A DNA stretch of 64,000 nucleotides from Ischnura elegans. Taxonomy: Eukaryota > Arthropoda > Insecta > Odonata > Coenagrionidae. Shown piece by piece: positions 1-11,105 of the stretch. Position 1 is the first letter of the stretch. Every line of letters begins with the position of its first letter. The stretch covers positions 6,820,001-6,884,000 of the forward strand of contig NW_025791658.1 of assembly GCF_921293095.1 (NCBI RefSeq). Reading direction: 5' to 3'. The position numbers and the translations under genes are program-made. The notes under the pieces were generated by a model. That model saw nothing but the letters and a program-made list of their open reading frames with translations, was not told the DNA's origin and searched no databases.

Positions 1-300
1 AGGGGCAAAGAGTATGGGGGTTCAAGGGGAACCCTTCAAGGATGCAACACACCGGAGCCGGGAACTAAGCCCGTGGCTTATAAGCCCGATCACCCGGAGA
101 GGGGCTGTAGAGGAAGGGAAAAGGAAAGAGGCGCCGCCGCGATGGGAGCCCGACGACGCCTCTGGGGGTAAGGGAAACGGTTGGAAGGGATGGGACGGGG
201 AAAAACACCTTAACGCTATAAAAGCAAAAATGGCCCACTAAATTGGCGAAACCAGGCAAAGCCATTACTGTGCCAGTGATTTTAGAGGATCATTCTATGA
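1..300. repeat. GC-rich dispersed repeat fragment at window edge
   Basis: No coding gene is visible. A GC-rich core around 142-174 (AGGCGCCGCCGC followed by a CCCGACGACGCC block) recurs almost unchanged at about 41390-41422, so this is part of a dispersed repeat. A small perfect hairpin (10-bp stem, GGATCATTCT) lies at 286-313. The element family is not recognised. Confidence 0.4.
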
Positions 301-633
301 GGAAGAATGATCCAACGGTCAAATCGTTAGATAAAAATTTAGGGGCAGTAACCTTTCCCCTTTGAAAGTTGCTTCACATAATTTTGCAACTCAACCGTTA
401 ACCCTTAAGTAGAGGGGTGGGCCACATGGTTGGCCAATAGTGTTTCATTTGTGTACCGTTTATCACATGATGGCAAGCTATACACATTGTTTTCGGCACT
501 GTACTTAATTAAGCCCCTAAAGCCTCACATACATATATTTTGGTAATCGACACATCCTAGCCAGCACAGCCCGTACTGCATCTATATGTGAAGTGGATGC
601 AATGACGATTCAATGCATGATAGGATGCGTTAT
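301..633. other. Unassigned AT-rich stretch
   Basis: No coding signal, RNA gene or repeat boundary could be supported here. The stretch ends where the long inverted repeat begins. Confidence 0.4.
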
Positions 634-1902
634 GTACAGTCGGATTCAAAAGTATTGCAACAAATGGAGCGGCGCCACTTTCGCCGCAGTTTGGAAATCG
701 AGTTTCGGCATTTTCTATTGTACCAGTGGGAGGGAAATTTGAACAGCATTCCCACCTCCCGTAATATTTTTATAACAACATCGTTAAAGGGAAATGTATG
801 CGGGATATGTGCATTGTTTAATACCAAACAATTTATGCAGCTCCTGCTAGATAATACATCTACGTCCAGAACGTCAATTTACCTTCTCTCGTAAGTTGGC
901 CGATCCGTCGAAGTATATTGTTCTACAATTAACGCTGAAGCTTTTCGATCAGCGATAGCGAACACAACATACATATAAAATATCCGCCGCAATATCACAG
1001 TAAATATTGCCAGTGAGTGTTTAAAGTCAGCTTGATTTAGTGACACTAGAAGAGCGGTTCATTCCTTGCCTGACAAAGCTCGCAATGAATCCTCGATGGA
1101 GTCAACGTGTGAGTTGGACTAGTGGTTAAGGTGAAGACTTGCCACGGCAGCAATCCTAAGGCGGCAGTTCGAACCTCTCCAAATCAATATTTTTTCAGTT
1201 ACATAGTATAGCAGTAACATTTTTTTTTCACTTTAACTCATATTAACTTAATTAAAAACTGCTGCCGCATTAAAATTTTGAATAGAGAAAATTCTCTTTT
1301 TGCTTTCCGCGGATATAATTTACGTTTTTACCGAAATATCAGTGCACCAATAATATGGAAAATATTTCTGTCAGGTAAACCGCTCCATCAAGTCCTTTTT
1401 CGTATTACCCGAATATTCTATCGTTTTCAATAATATGTAGACACTCACGAGACCCGCTTAATTGATGGGGCCGGGTCGGAGTAAACTTGGAAGGTTGGCA
1501 CATGAAGCAACCTGCATTCGTTGCCTCCGCGGCGAGCCGGCGAGGACGGACACGGACGCGACTGAGCAACTGAACCTGGAGTCAAACTCTAGGAGCAAGT
1601 GCCCAATCGAAATTAAGATTAGCGGATGGAATGTATTGAGGTAATTCGCGTCCCCACAGACGTTGGGCTGTCTGTGTGTTTTCTTTCGGTCTCCGTGGCG
1701 AGGTTTTTCCTGTCTTTGGATTCATATTCGGACTCACCGTTTACCTCTCCTTGCTACGTGGCTCCGTGGCCGAGTGGGTCTATACTGAGTGCTGTAGTTT
1801 CGTTGGAATTCTTGCGAAGGATCGAGTCGGACGTAATCATACTTTTTTTTCCATTTTAATAAGATGTATTCTTAATATCAACATTATCTATGCAGGTGGC
1901 TC
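634..1902 (+). repeat. Left arm of a 4.4-kb long inverted repeat
   Basis: This 1.27-kb arm is repeated in inverted orientation at 3813-5080. The outer edge is GTACAGTCGG at 634 and its complement ends at 5080. Positions pair with a nearly constant coordinate sum (634+5080, 1111+4603), so the arms have almost no indels and only scattered base changes. The arm carries a tRNA-like module (1111-1188). It has no long reading frame of known type; the 60-93-codon frames are not recognised. The outer third (about 650-980) has a diverged relative at 53690-54480, so the arm belongs to a dispersed family. No target duplication was seen outside the arms. Confidence 0.85.
1111..1188 (+). repeat. tRNA-like (pol III promoter-like) module in the left arm
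   Basis: An A-box-like TTGGACTAGTGGTTAAGG is followed about 30 nt later by a B-box-like CAGTTCGAACCT (1165-1176), the spacing of a tRNA or tRNA-derived SINE head. The right arm has the same module at about 4526-4603 with two base differences. The stems are too imperfect for a functional tRNA call. A SINE-derived promoter is the likelier reading. Confidence 0.5.
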
Positions 1903-2225
1903 GAGAAAAATTCAGTAGTGAATTTTTTAAACGATTAAAGCCATCTAACTAAATGTAGCCTCCGAAGTAGCCCACATTGCGAAAATCCTTGCATCACATG
2001 AAGTAAACTTAGGAGAAGTAATTCCCAGTAAATAACGATAATTCCAAAGGTCCTACTCCACAGAAAGCGATTATGTCTAAATTAATTAGAACTTTCAGAG
2101 TGATACACTAATTTATACACATTAGCGAACAAAAGAACCAACCGAAAGGCAAAAAATATGACATTAACTTTGTCGCAATTTATTGTCATTGCGTTATAAA
2201 CAAGAGTGCTAAAATGGAGTAAATA

Positions 2226-3430
2226 TTTCAGGACGTAGACATGGTCATAGGAACAGAGAATTAACTTACGAAGGATATAAGCGACAGCGAAGTTTTCCCT
2301 CCAGTATATAACATCTACAATTGCGATCGACGCGATGGAATAGGTGGTGGAGTTTTCTAGCAGTTAAAATATACAGCGCCTTAACTTATATTAAATTAGA
2401 TAGTTTTGGTGCTCAATTAATCAACGAAATAATATTATTTTCCAATTAGGAAATCAAGTATCTGCATTTACTTTTTCAATCCCACGTCTATAATTTTAGA
2501 TTTTTACACTCTAAACCCTAAATCAAGGAATATATAAATATCCGAAATCTTAGTAAATGCACTAATAAATCACTCACTTGCACAAGTAGTTGACAAGCTC
2601 GCTAGAGGAAATGAAAATTAGATCATTAATCAGCGAGCCGTCCTAAGTTGATAAAACAGATTGATTTCATAGACGGTATATATGATCACAGGGTAAAATT
2701 TATAGCCTTAAAAATTGGAATAGAGTCATCTGTAAAACCAAAACGGAATATTTAATTTCGGGCATTTTTGGGGGCAAACGAAAAGGCAACAAATGTAGTG
2801 AAGTATCTAGGAGTTACGATGTCTTCGAACCTATTGCTGGAAACACACAAAAAAATATTTTTTAAGAGCCCTGAAGAAGTCAGCATTCGTCAAGCGTAAT
2901 AAGAGAAGATTTTCGGACGATAAATGAAAAGAGAGGTTCTATTACGCAATCGTCCGACCATATCTTAAATATGCAACGAGGATATGGGATGCGGTGTAGG
3001 AAGACTTAATTGTTTAACTTAATAAAACACAAAGAAAAGCTGTGAGATTAGTCAAAAACTACCACGGGTGTTCAGAAAGCTTTACATATATGTTTAGCGC
3101 AGTAGGTTAGCAGCTGCACGAGACCCGGAGACTAAGAGCGAAGCTTATATTGCTTGAGCAAATGAGAATGGATATCTATAACAATGACACGGAGAACATG
3201 ATATTAGAAGGCCACTACATTTCTGGGTCCGACAGAAACAACAAATTAAGAGAGGTATTTTGCCGAACGGATAGGTGTGAGAATTCGTTTACCACCCGCG
3301 CGATAAAGGCATTTTTATGTGGAAGCGGCTGGTGTTCCAATACTTCCCGCCGTTCGCCTATAAAGGCGGCTTGATGGGTATTAATAGCAATAATAGGAGG
3401 TGTATTAAAATGATGAAGATATACTGTTAA
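2226..3430 (+). pseudogene. Decayed LINE (endonuclease and RT tail) inside the inverted repeat
   Basis: The spacer between the two arms holds remnants of a non-LTR retrotransposon on the plus strand. About 2226-2365 encodes an endonuclease-like piece (VIGTEN.LT, then DRRDGIGGGVF). About 2780-3420 encodes the region after reverse transcriptase (VVKYLGVTMSS, then RPYLKYATR) and the C-terminal segment seen in the better-preserved LINE at 27567-27881. Several stops and frameshifts interrupt it, and the catalytic RT core is missing. The spacer is far more decayed than the flanking arms. The family is CR1/jockey-like by C-terminal similarity within this window. Confidence 0.65.
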
Positions 3431-3812
3431 TATAATACGCAAATGGCAAAAATTGATGCATCCATATCTTAAAACTTATTAATAATGCTCACCCGTGATT
3501 AGATCTGATGCATTTAGGCGGGAGAAATGAGCCGGCTGTGGTGTTTCTCTTAAGTTGCCAGGAATGAAATCCGAAAGCAAGGGCAATAGATTTCCCAATA
3601 GATATCTATATTTCGGTATGATAACTTAAAAGTTATTTAAAAGTTGGAAAAATGGATAATATTCATTCGGTATTATATGAAAAGTACTTATAGACGTAGG
3701 ATATTTAAGTGAAAGAGTTAAAATACTAATATTTCTACCTGTCACTAATATCAAATTAGAGTCATTAATTTAATACCTTTATTCGTCTAAAAATTCATTG
3801 CTGATTTTTTTT

Positions 3813-5080
3813 CAGCTACCTGCATAGATTATGTTGATATTAAGAATACATCTTATTAAAATGGAAAAAAAGTATGATTACGTCCGACTCGATCCTTCGC
3901 AAGAATTCCAACGAAACTACAGCACTCAGTATAGACCCACTCGGCCACGGAGCCACGTAGCAAGGAGAGGTAAACGGTGAGTCCGAATATGAATCCAAAG
4001 ACAGGAAAAACCTCGCCACGGAGACCGAAAGAAAACACACAGACAGCCCAACGTCTGTGGGGACGCGAATTACCTCAATACATTCCATCCGCTAATCTTA
4101 ATTTCGATTGGGCACTTGCTCCTAGAGTTTGACTCCAGGTTCAGTTGCTCAGTCGCGTCCGTGTCCGTCCTCGCCGGCTCGCCGCGGAGGCAACGAATGC
4201 AGGTTGCTTCATGTGCCAACCTTCCAAGTTTACTCCGACCCGGCCCCATCAATTAAGCGGGTCTCGTGAGTGTCTACATATTATTGAAAACGATAGAATA
4301 TTCGGGTAATACGAAAAAGGACTTGATGGAGCGGTTTACCTGACAGAAATATTTTCCATATTATTGGTGCACTGATATTTCGGTAAAAACGTAAATTATA
4401 TCCGCGGAAAGCAAAAAGAGAATTTTCTCTATTCAAAATTTTAATGCGGCAGCAGTTTTTAATTAAGTTAATATGAGTTAAAGTGAAAAAAAAATGTTAC
4501 TGCTATACTATGTAACTGAAAAAATATTGATTTGGAGAGGTTCGAACTGCCGCCTTGGGATTGCTGTCGTGGCAAGTCTTCACCTTAACCACTAGTCCAA
4601 CTCACACGTTGACTCCATCGAGGATTCATTGCGAGCTTTGTCAGGCAAGGAATGAACCGCTCTTCTAGTGTCACTAAATCAAGCTGACTTTAAACACTCA
4701 CTGGCAATATTTACTGTGATATTGCGGCGGATATTTTATATGTATGTTGTGTTCGCTATCGCTGATCGAAAAGCTTCAGCGTTAATTGTAGAACAATATA
4801 CTTCGACGGATCGGCCAACTTACGAGAGAAGGTAAATTGACGTTCTGGACGTAGATGTATTATCTAGCAGGAGCTGCATAAATTGTTTGGTATTAAAAAA
4901 TGCACATATCCCGCATACATTTCCCTTTAACGATGTTGTTATAAAAATATTACGGGAGGTGGGAATGCTGTTCAAATTTCCCTCCCACTGGTACAATAGA
5001 AAATGCCGAAACTCGATTTCCAAACTGCGGCGAAAGTGGCGCCGCTCCATTTGCTGCAATACTTTTGAATCCGACTGTAC
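3813..5080 (-). repeat. Right arm of the long inverted repeat
   Basis: Reverse complement of 634-1902, differing at only a few positions (for example inside the tRNA-like module at about 4526-4603). The outer edge is CCGACTGTAC at 5080, after which sequence diverges from the left flank. Such close identity around a decayed spacer suggests recent duplication or gene conversion between the arms. Confidence 0.85.
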
Positions 5081-5990
5081 CAAATATCCCTTAGCCATCC
5101 TTTGCGAGGTGCGCCTATGCTATCTTTTTCATGTTTAGATGTATCAATATGTAGGGCTACATAATTGGAAACTAATAAATGTATCAAGTCGTCGGATCTC
5201 TCGTGCATGAGTAAAAGGAAATGCAATGAGTAAGATAAATAGAAATTGAAAATACTCTGGCATTAATTATTAGAAAATATTATAGATTATGATCATTGTT
5301 GTTCACGGTATTCAATATTTTCATGGGCATACGGAGCTGCCACTGACTACAGTAGTAAGTATGGACTTGCCGTTATGTAGCCATATTTCGCTTTCTTAAC
5401 TCGTTGGAGCCTGGTAAATTGAGCGTTGCATTAGTTGTGTTTTATTGTGACCTTTTTCAATTCTGACCATTGCAGCGATTTTGTCTAATCTCCCGGTATC
5501 GACCCTTACTCATTTGCTTCTATTCTCCTGGATTTGAACCCTGCCTTAGTTTAGGACTGCGATAGATAGAAATGTTGTACTGAAGTTCGCATGTGTTGTC
5601 TTGTGTACGCCTGTATTTCTCAAATGTAGTCTAGTGTTCGCCCGTTTCTTGTTTTATGTGAGTCATACTTTTTCCTTTACTTTGGTAATGAGTTTCAATT
5701 AGAAGGGGTAGGCGAGAGTAGGTGTGAGAAATACGGTCCAAAGTTTCTTGCTTTACTTTGTGGAACTCGATTTTGGAAAATAAAATTCATTTAAATGATA
5801 TTCGAACATATTTTTTAACATTCAATGACCATAATTGCCTCAATTTGCAATTAAAACCATCTAATAGATTTCATAATCCCAGTTTGCCCGTCCTCGTTCA
5901 TTTCCGCCATTTTGACTTCGCTCCTGACCGGTCCGAAAAGAAATTCTCATAGCGAACGTAGCGCCTGTGGACCGGTGCTCCGGAGCACTT
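5081..5990. other. Unassigned flank
   Basis: AT-rich sequence with no supported gene or repeat. The small open frames lack any recognisable motif. Confidence 0.4.
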
Positions 5991-5997
5991 CCGTCTG

Positions 5998-6132
5998 TAC
6001 CCAGACGGCACAGAATCCTCCGTATCTAATTCGTATGCAGATAGTATCCATTGACTACTGCTCCGTCGCTTTTCGTCAATGGATACTATCTGCATACGAA
6101 TTAGATACGGAGGATTCTGTGCCGTCTGGGTA
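5998..6132. repeat. Perfect 58-bp-stem hairpin
   Basis: Positions 5998-6055 are the exact reverse complement of 6075-6132, with a 19-nt loop. No mismatch was found by direct reading. Just outside, the pairing stops (5997 G against 6133 G). It could be a foldback element, a hairpin RNA precursor, or an artefact of library or assembly palindromes. Nothing in the flanks decides between these. Confidence 0.85.
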
Positions 6133-7103
6133 GCGTCTGGTAGCGAAAGTAGCATTCATTGGACCGCACCTTAAGAGCCATTAAAGCTATTCTCATGAAA
6201 TAAAACGTGCTCTGATTTATCGAGCTGTTAAAAACAATCCTGAGACAAATAGATCCAAACAAGCAATACCACAATATTATTTCGCCGAAGTGTAGATTTT
6301 GGTCGTTCGGCAACAGCACATGCAAACAAAAGCTGCCATGCCTCCCTGCATCTCTCTACGCACGGCGGTATCTCTCTTCCGCATCCCCTCAGCAGCGGTT
6401 GGGTGGGTATATGGATGGCATCCATAAGAAAGGATGCACACTTACTCTTTCCATCTGAATGGCATCCAGCTGCCAACAAGAATTTTGAGGGTTTGTGCCG
6501 GCAGGGCTGGTTAGCAATGAATAGAGCGTGAAAGGAAGGGAAAGCGCATGTTTGGCCCATACGCCTTTGTAATATTTTTGTCTCAGTATCACTTATAGCT
6601 ATGCATCAAATTTTGTATGATATTTTCCTATTTGGACAAAGAAACAATGTGCGACACGTTTATGTCCCTTTAATGGGTGCCTTGGCAAGTGGCGTGCTTT
6701 CTTGCCTTCTCTGCTGGGGAGGGGGATGGAGGTGCAAGCGACCTTAAGCCGTACTTTTATAACTAACGAAGCTCAACAATTTTCCATGCAGTGAGTAACA
6801 AAGAGCCGTCCTCCTACACTACCAATGTTTTCAAGGTTCATTGACTATATTCTCAAGATATAAGAAGTGATTTTCTGCTAAAGATAACTTGGGACATGAT
6901 GAAACTGCAAATAATGAAAAAGAGTGGAGTTACTACTATCCCAACCCAAGTAAGTGCGAAGGCTTACATGCATTGGTTTGGATATTTTACCCTCTAATCC
7001 CCCTAACAGTTGTTTATATCATGACTGTGAAGTGAATTTTTTCACAAAGAAGCTCTTAAGGCTTTTAGTTTACTGCTTTTATCTTTAAATTTTTAATAAA
7101 GTC
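6133..7103. other. Unassigned stretch before the LTR element
   Basis: No supported gene. A 110-codon minus frame at 6228-6560 has no recognisable domain and low-complexity composition, and is not called. Confidence 0.35.
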
Positions 7104-7721
7104 AAAGGACCTTGGGTTACTCTCGAATGAGCCTCGCCGTCTTTTACTTCTATGCCACTTTATTCGTCACACTTATACAAACAGGACTTGAGCAGCCCCG
7201 TCTGCTCCAAACACTCTCCGTGTATCTCGGCTCTCTCGACTCAACTGTCCTTACGGCTCCTCGTCGTGACCCCTTGAGCCACCTCAATTGGTTCACGTTT
7301 TATCCTCTAGGGGGCAGCATCTCCTGGGGGGGCCTCCGCCTACACGCCTCCTGGCGGCGTAACAGTCGGCCTCTCCTGACCCCAGGGCCGCTCTTGGTCC
7401 TCTGCCAGACTGTCAGGGTGATCGGGTTGACCAACTTGCCGTCTTCTTCTTCTGCATTCCAGGAGGGGTCGTCATCTTCTTCATTCAATGGGGGGTCGTC
7501 ATCTTCTTCATTCAATGGGGGGTCGTCATCTTCTTCATTCAATGGGGGGTCGTCATCTTCTTCTTCTGCATTCAAGGGGGGGGGCGTCATCTTCTTTTTC
7601 TGCATTCAAGGGGGGGCAACACCGGGGTCTCATGCGATCGGAGCTAAACACAGAGTTGAAGGGTCGTTGAGTGCGTTTTGCACCGGGGATGTCACGTAAG
7701 AGTACCTGTCCCTCGGCAACA
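7104..7721 (-). repeat. Probable 3' LTR of the gypsy-like element
   Basis: The 3' terminus is tied to the 5' copy by the 49-bp shared end. A minus-strand TGTTGCCGAGGG at 7721 follows a purine-rich AGTTGAAG and is a plausible LTR start, giving about 618 bp. The start is inference, because the 5' LTR is truncated to its last 49 bp and cannot confirm it. Confidence 0.45.
7441..7613. repeat. 27-bp tandem repeat (acidic repeat if translated)
   Basis: About six units of a 27-bp sequence (GGGGGGTCGTCATCTTCTTC followed by ATTCAAT), three of them exact, with degenerate units at both ends. Because 27 is a multiple of three, the minus strand reads as a nine-residue acidic repeat (PPLNEEDDD). It sits inside the probable LTR, so translation is unproven. 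Confidence 0.8.
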
Positions 7722-7830
7722 CTTCAACTATGATATGGACCCTTAAACTTTGGCGCTATCTTCCGCGAAGGCCCCGTCGATTGGGCTTCCCTTTCCACTA
7801 GCACTAAATCTCCTTGCTGATATTTTCGGC

Positions 7831-7847
7831 GGGGGGGGGGGGGGGGG
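7831..7847. repeat. Poly-G tract (17 G)
   Basis: An uninterrupted run of 17 G, downstream of the integrase remnant on the minus strand. The length may be unreliable in sequencing. Confidence 0.8.
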
Positions 7848-7937
7848 ACGCGCGGCACTAATGGCACGCGTCATACCTGTTCTTTTGCCTCCCTTCGACC
7901 CCTGCTATTCTAGCTAAAGCTTCTTCCCTAGCTTGTT

Positions 7938-8591
7938 CTACTGATCCCCTTTCCCCTTACTGTCACTATCCTGCAACGACAATACTACCCGATTACCTAA
8001 GGCATTTCGCGAACTGTACGCAAACAAAAGTTCGTTGGCGCTCTTCCCTGTCGTCTTGTTCACCATTAAGTCAATCGCAAACTGAATCTCACGCAACTTA
8101 ACGTCCCAGTCACTCCCATCCTGTGATGTATATTTCGTGGAAATAGCCCTAGTAATTATACTATTTGACCTTTCAACCTGCCCGTTTGCCCTTGGGGTGG
8201 CTGTCGCGTTCTTTATGTGTTTGATCTGATTCTTGCCACAAAACTCTTCGAACTCCTTTGCAGTGAAGGCGGTTCCTCTGCCTGATACAATACGCTCAGG
8301 GCACCCATATAGGCTAACGATATCCTTCAGCGCTTCACAAACTGGCTTCTTTTTTGTGTTCCTTACTACTCTCAGTACTAGGCACTTGGTGAAGTTATCC
8401 TGATAAGCTAGTACGTACTCATGGCCTCTCTTACTTCGTGGAAATGGTCCCAGATGGTCCACATGAACGGTATGAAATGGGGTGGCTAACCTCTCAATTG
8501 TGTGTAATGTTCTCTCCTTCATTCCTATAGTTCTCTTGTGGAAGGCACACTCATTGCAGGCTGCGATATACTTCTTCACTCTTCGCCTCAT
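7938..8591 (-). pseudogene. Integrase core remnant of the gypsy-like element
   Basis: A 217-codon frame. It keeps the end of the zinc-binding region (CNEC), the first catalytic Asp (HVDHLGPF) and the catalytic Glu block (ANGQVERSN). The second Asp block reads IVSGRGTAF where rve integrases normally have SD.G, so the second catalytic Asp appears to be Gly. Its N terminus is joined by a frameshift to 8588-8995. Known role of the family: inserting retroelement cDNA. As it stands it should be inactive. Confidence 0.8.
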
Positions 8592-8995
8592 TCTTGGAAA
8601 CCAGAAATGCCTCTTGCCCTGAATCTTCTCCTCTGCGTATCATGGCTGCCTTTTATGATCAGCCAAATAGCATCTTTAGGAACCACCCACTTTGCTCCTC
8701 TGTCGGACTTGCGGCACACCCGGTTGTCCCTTATGATGTAGTCAGTGTGTACTTGACGTTCGTCGTTGCTACATGCAGGTTTCTTCAGTATTCCATGTAT
8801 CCTCTTAACCTCTCGGTCTTGGAGCTGCATCGTCAGAAGCCAATCTGCTTCATCAATCCTCAAAGTGAATATTTTTAGATCAGCAGTCTCGGGTACCTCG
8901 GCTTCTTTTACTGGATTCCGGCTAAGGGCATCAACATGGCTCATGCTTCTCCCTGACCTGTACTCTACGGTGAAATCATATTCTTGTAGTTGCAA
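8588..8995 (-). pseudogene. RNase H tail and integrase N-terminal remnant
   Basis: Begins with the end of RNase H (YDFTVEYRSGRSMSHVDALSR, the conserved H.DALSR region). It continues into the linker and the start of the integrase zinc-binding domain (SHDTQ). The region between this His and the CNEC Cys pair is shortened and frame-shifted, so the HHCC site is incomplete. In-frame stops (about 9000-9015) separate it from the preceding RNase H piece. Confidence 0.7.
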
Positions 8996-9010
8996 CTACC
9001 ATCTTGCGAT

Positions 9011-9322
9011 TTAAGGAAGCATTTCCTTCTTCATCATTGTGGTTTTCAAGGCGTTACAATCAGTTACCACTTTGAATTCCCGGTTAAGTAGATAGATCCG
9101 GAACTTATCTATCGCTTCTACTTCTGTCAATGCCTCAAGTTCATAGCTATGGTACATCTTTTCTGCCTCTGTTGTTTGTCGACTATAATACGCAATCGGC
9201 CTTAGAGTTTCACCTTCTCGACTCTGTAACAGGATTCCAACCAGGCCACTCTTACTGGCGTCGGTGTGTACTTCGTGCACAGCCTGCGCGTCGAATAAGG
9301 CCAACGTTGGTCGTTCCACCAA
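9011..9322 (-). pseudogene. RNase H domain of the gypsy-like element
   Basis: 103 codons with the tethering and RNase H features of Ty3/gypsy pol: HTDASKSGLVGILLQ (first catalytic Asp), IAYYSRQTTEAEKMY, the Glu of SYELEAL, and VVTDCNAL (third acidic residue). An in-frame TGA at about 9365-9367, probably from a Trp codon, cuts it from the RT frame upstream. A stop after the MLP near 9011 cuts it from its tail. Confidence 0.8.
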
Positions 9323-9364
9323 TTTCCTTTTTAATTCTTGGAATGCACTCTGCTGCTTTCGGCC

Positions 9365-11065
9365 TCACTCAAAGGCAACATCTTTCTTTGTCAGTCGCGT
9401 CAGGGGTCTAATAAGAATCGCGAAACCTGGTATAAATCTTAAGAAGCTGGTCAATCCCACAAATTCCCTGACTTCGTGGACATTCACGGGCCTACGAAAA
9501 TCGTTGACTGCCTTGATTTTTCTCTCGCCCGGCTTTATTCCTTCATTACTTATCTCGAAGCCTAAATAGTCCACTTTGTCCTTGAAGAACTCACACTTTG
9601 AGGGCTTCAAAGTCAGACCCTCCTCCTTCAGCACCTTGAGGAACCTGGTTAGCTTCTCCAGCCCTTCCTCCACGGTCTTACTCGGGATCAAGACGTCGTC
9701 CATGTACACGAGGACGTCTCCAGGTTTTGTCATCCTAGTCACTTTGTTCGTCATCTGATTAAAAGCGGCCGGCGCATTGACGAGACCGAGGGGGACCTTT
9801 TTAAACTGATACAATCCCTGTATCTTCACGAAAGCGGTCAGCGGTCTCGACTTAGTCGCCACGGGGATCTGGTAATACCCTGATGCAAGATCAAGCGTAG
9901 TGTAATACTTGTTCCCAGCAAGTCTATCTAGCTGTTCCTCGAGAGCGGGCATCGGAAATTTGACCTTCTTCGTCTTCCGGTTCAATTCCCTAAAGTCAAT
10001 GCAGAGCCGATTCTCACCGCTGGCTTTCTTAACGAGTAGTGCTGGACTCGCGTAATCAGACGTTGATTCCTCTATAATGCCCAATTTTAGCAACTCGTCG
10101 ACTTCCTTCTGCATCTCTGCTCGTTGTGCATAAGGTAGACGATACGGACGCTGATTTACCGGTTGCTCATCGTTTACCTCTATATTGAAACTCTCCACCT
10201 TTGCTCTACCCAGTTCACTCATAGTAATAGCAAAGCATTCTCTGAATTCGTTCACTAGATCACATACTGAGTCTTTTTCTCTTTCTGTTAAATTGTCGTT
10301 GATTTTAATATCATCCTTCCATCCATTTCCTTCTCCGTATTCCTTCTCAACTCGGATGTCCCTCTGGTCGAGTGCACTTCGTCCGATAATTATGGCATCA
10401 TCCAGCGAATAGTCCGGGAAAATTAACGCAATAACGTTAAAGTCCACGCCATCCACTTTTAATGCCATTTGTTTTGAACCAATGACCCTACAACCCCCAC
10501 ATCCGAATCCAGACAAACGTTTCAAGCTTTTCTCGTACTTCAATCCAATTTTCTCTGCCACATTTTGCTTCATTGTCACTACCTCGCTTCCTAGATCAAT
10601 AAATCCGATGATGCGGTCATTATATATCTCTACCCATTTGTGATATTCATCTTTCACCTTCTCATTTGCACAGCTAATAATATTAACGTTTCCTCTCCTC
10701 TCAACAGTCTGCACATTTCTTTGATTTGCCTGAGGGCACTTCCTTGATACGTGTCCACTTTTCTTGCAGGTAAAGCACAGTCTAACTTGAACTGGTTTTC
10801 GGCAATATTTCGCCATATGACCAAACTCGGCACAGTTAAAACATTTCATCTGCCCTGACTTTCTTTCTCCTTTAGATTCCGACGGTCGATCTACTAATTT
10901 CTCACTCGACGTCGAATCTAAACTCCGAATGAATGGCTTTTCTTCGACTCGCGTACGTTCCACCACACCTTCGTACCGCTTGATTTTACTCGACAGTCCC
11001 TCTACATCCTGGAAATCACATATGGCCAACAATTTCACTAACTCCCGATCTCCAATCCCATTCAA
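9365..11065 (-). pseudogene. gag C-terminus, protease and reverse transcriptase
   Basis: A 566-codon frame. Residues about 73-115 hold two CCHC zinc knuckles (CFNCAEFGHMAKYC and CFTCKKSGHVSRKC). A retropepsin-like region follows, where FIDLGSE stands in place of the usual D-S/T-G triad, suggesting a damaged active site. RT occupies about residues 310-490 with LCIDFRELN, ASGYYQIP, PLGLVNAPAAF and the catalytic YMDD. The thumb continues to FVGLTSFLRFIPG before a TGA. The N terminus continues upstream to about 11130 without a Met. RT is the best-preserved part of the element. Confidence 0.9.
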
Positions 11066-11105
11066 AATATATCTTATCTGGAATGCATTGTCAATATCTC
11101 CACGA

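Noticed and set aside
1111-1188. Functional tRNA gene
   Set aside because: A and B boxes are present but cloverleaf stems are poor, and the module is part of a repeat arm present twice.
1462-4252. Identical 60-80-codon frames in both inverted arms as duplicated genes
   Set aside because: They are the same repeat DNA read from both arms, with no known domain and no sign of coding constraint.
6228-6560. 110-codon minus frame
   Set aside because: No motif, and a second overlapping frame is equally open; treated as non-coding.
7300-7605. Acidic-repeat protein as an independent gene
   Set aside because: It is a translation of a 27-bp tandem repeat inside the gypsy-like 3' region, with no independent start or conserved domain.
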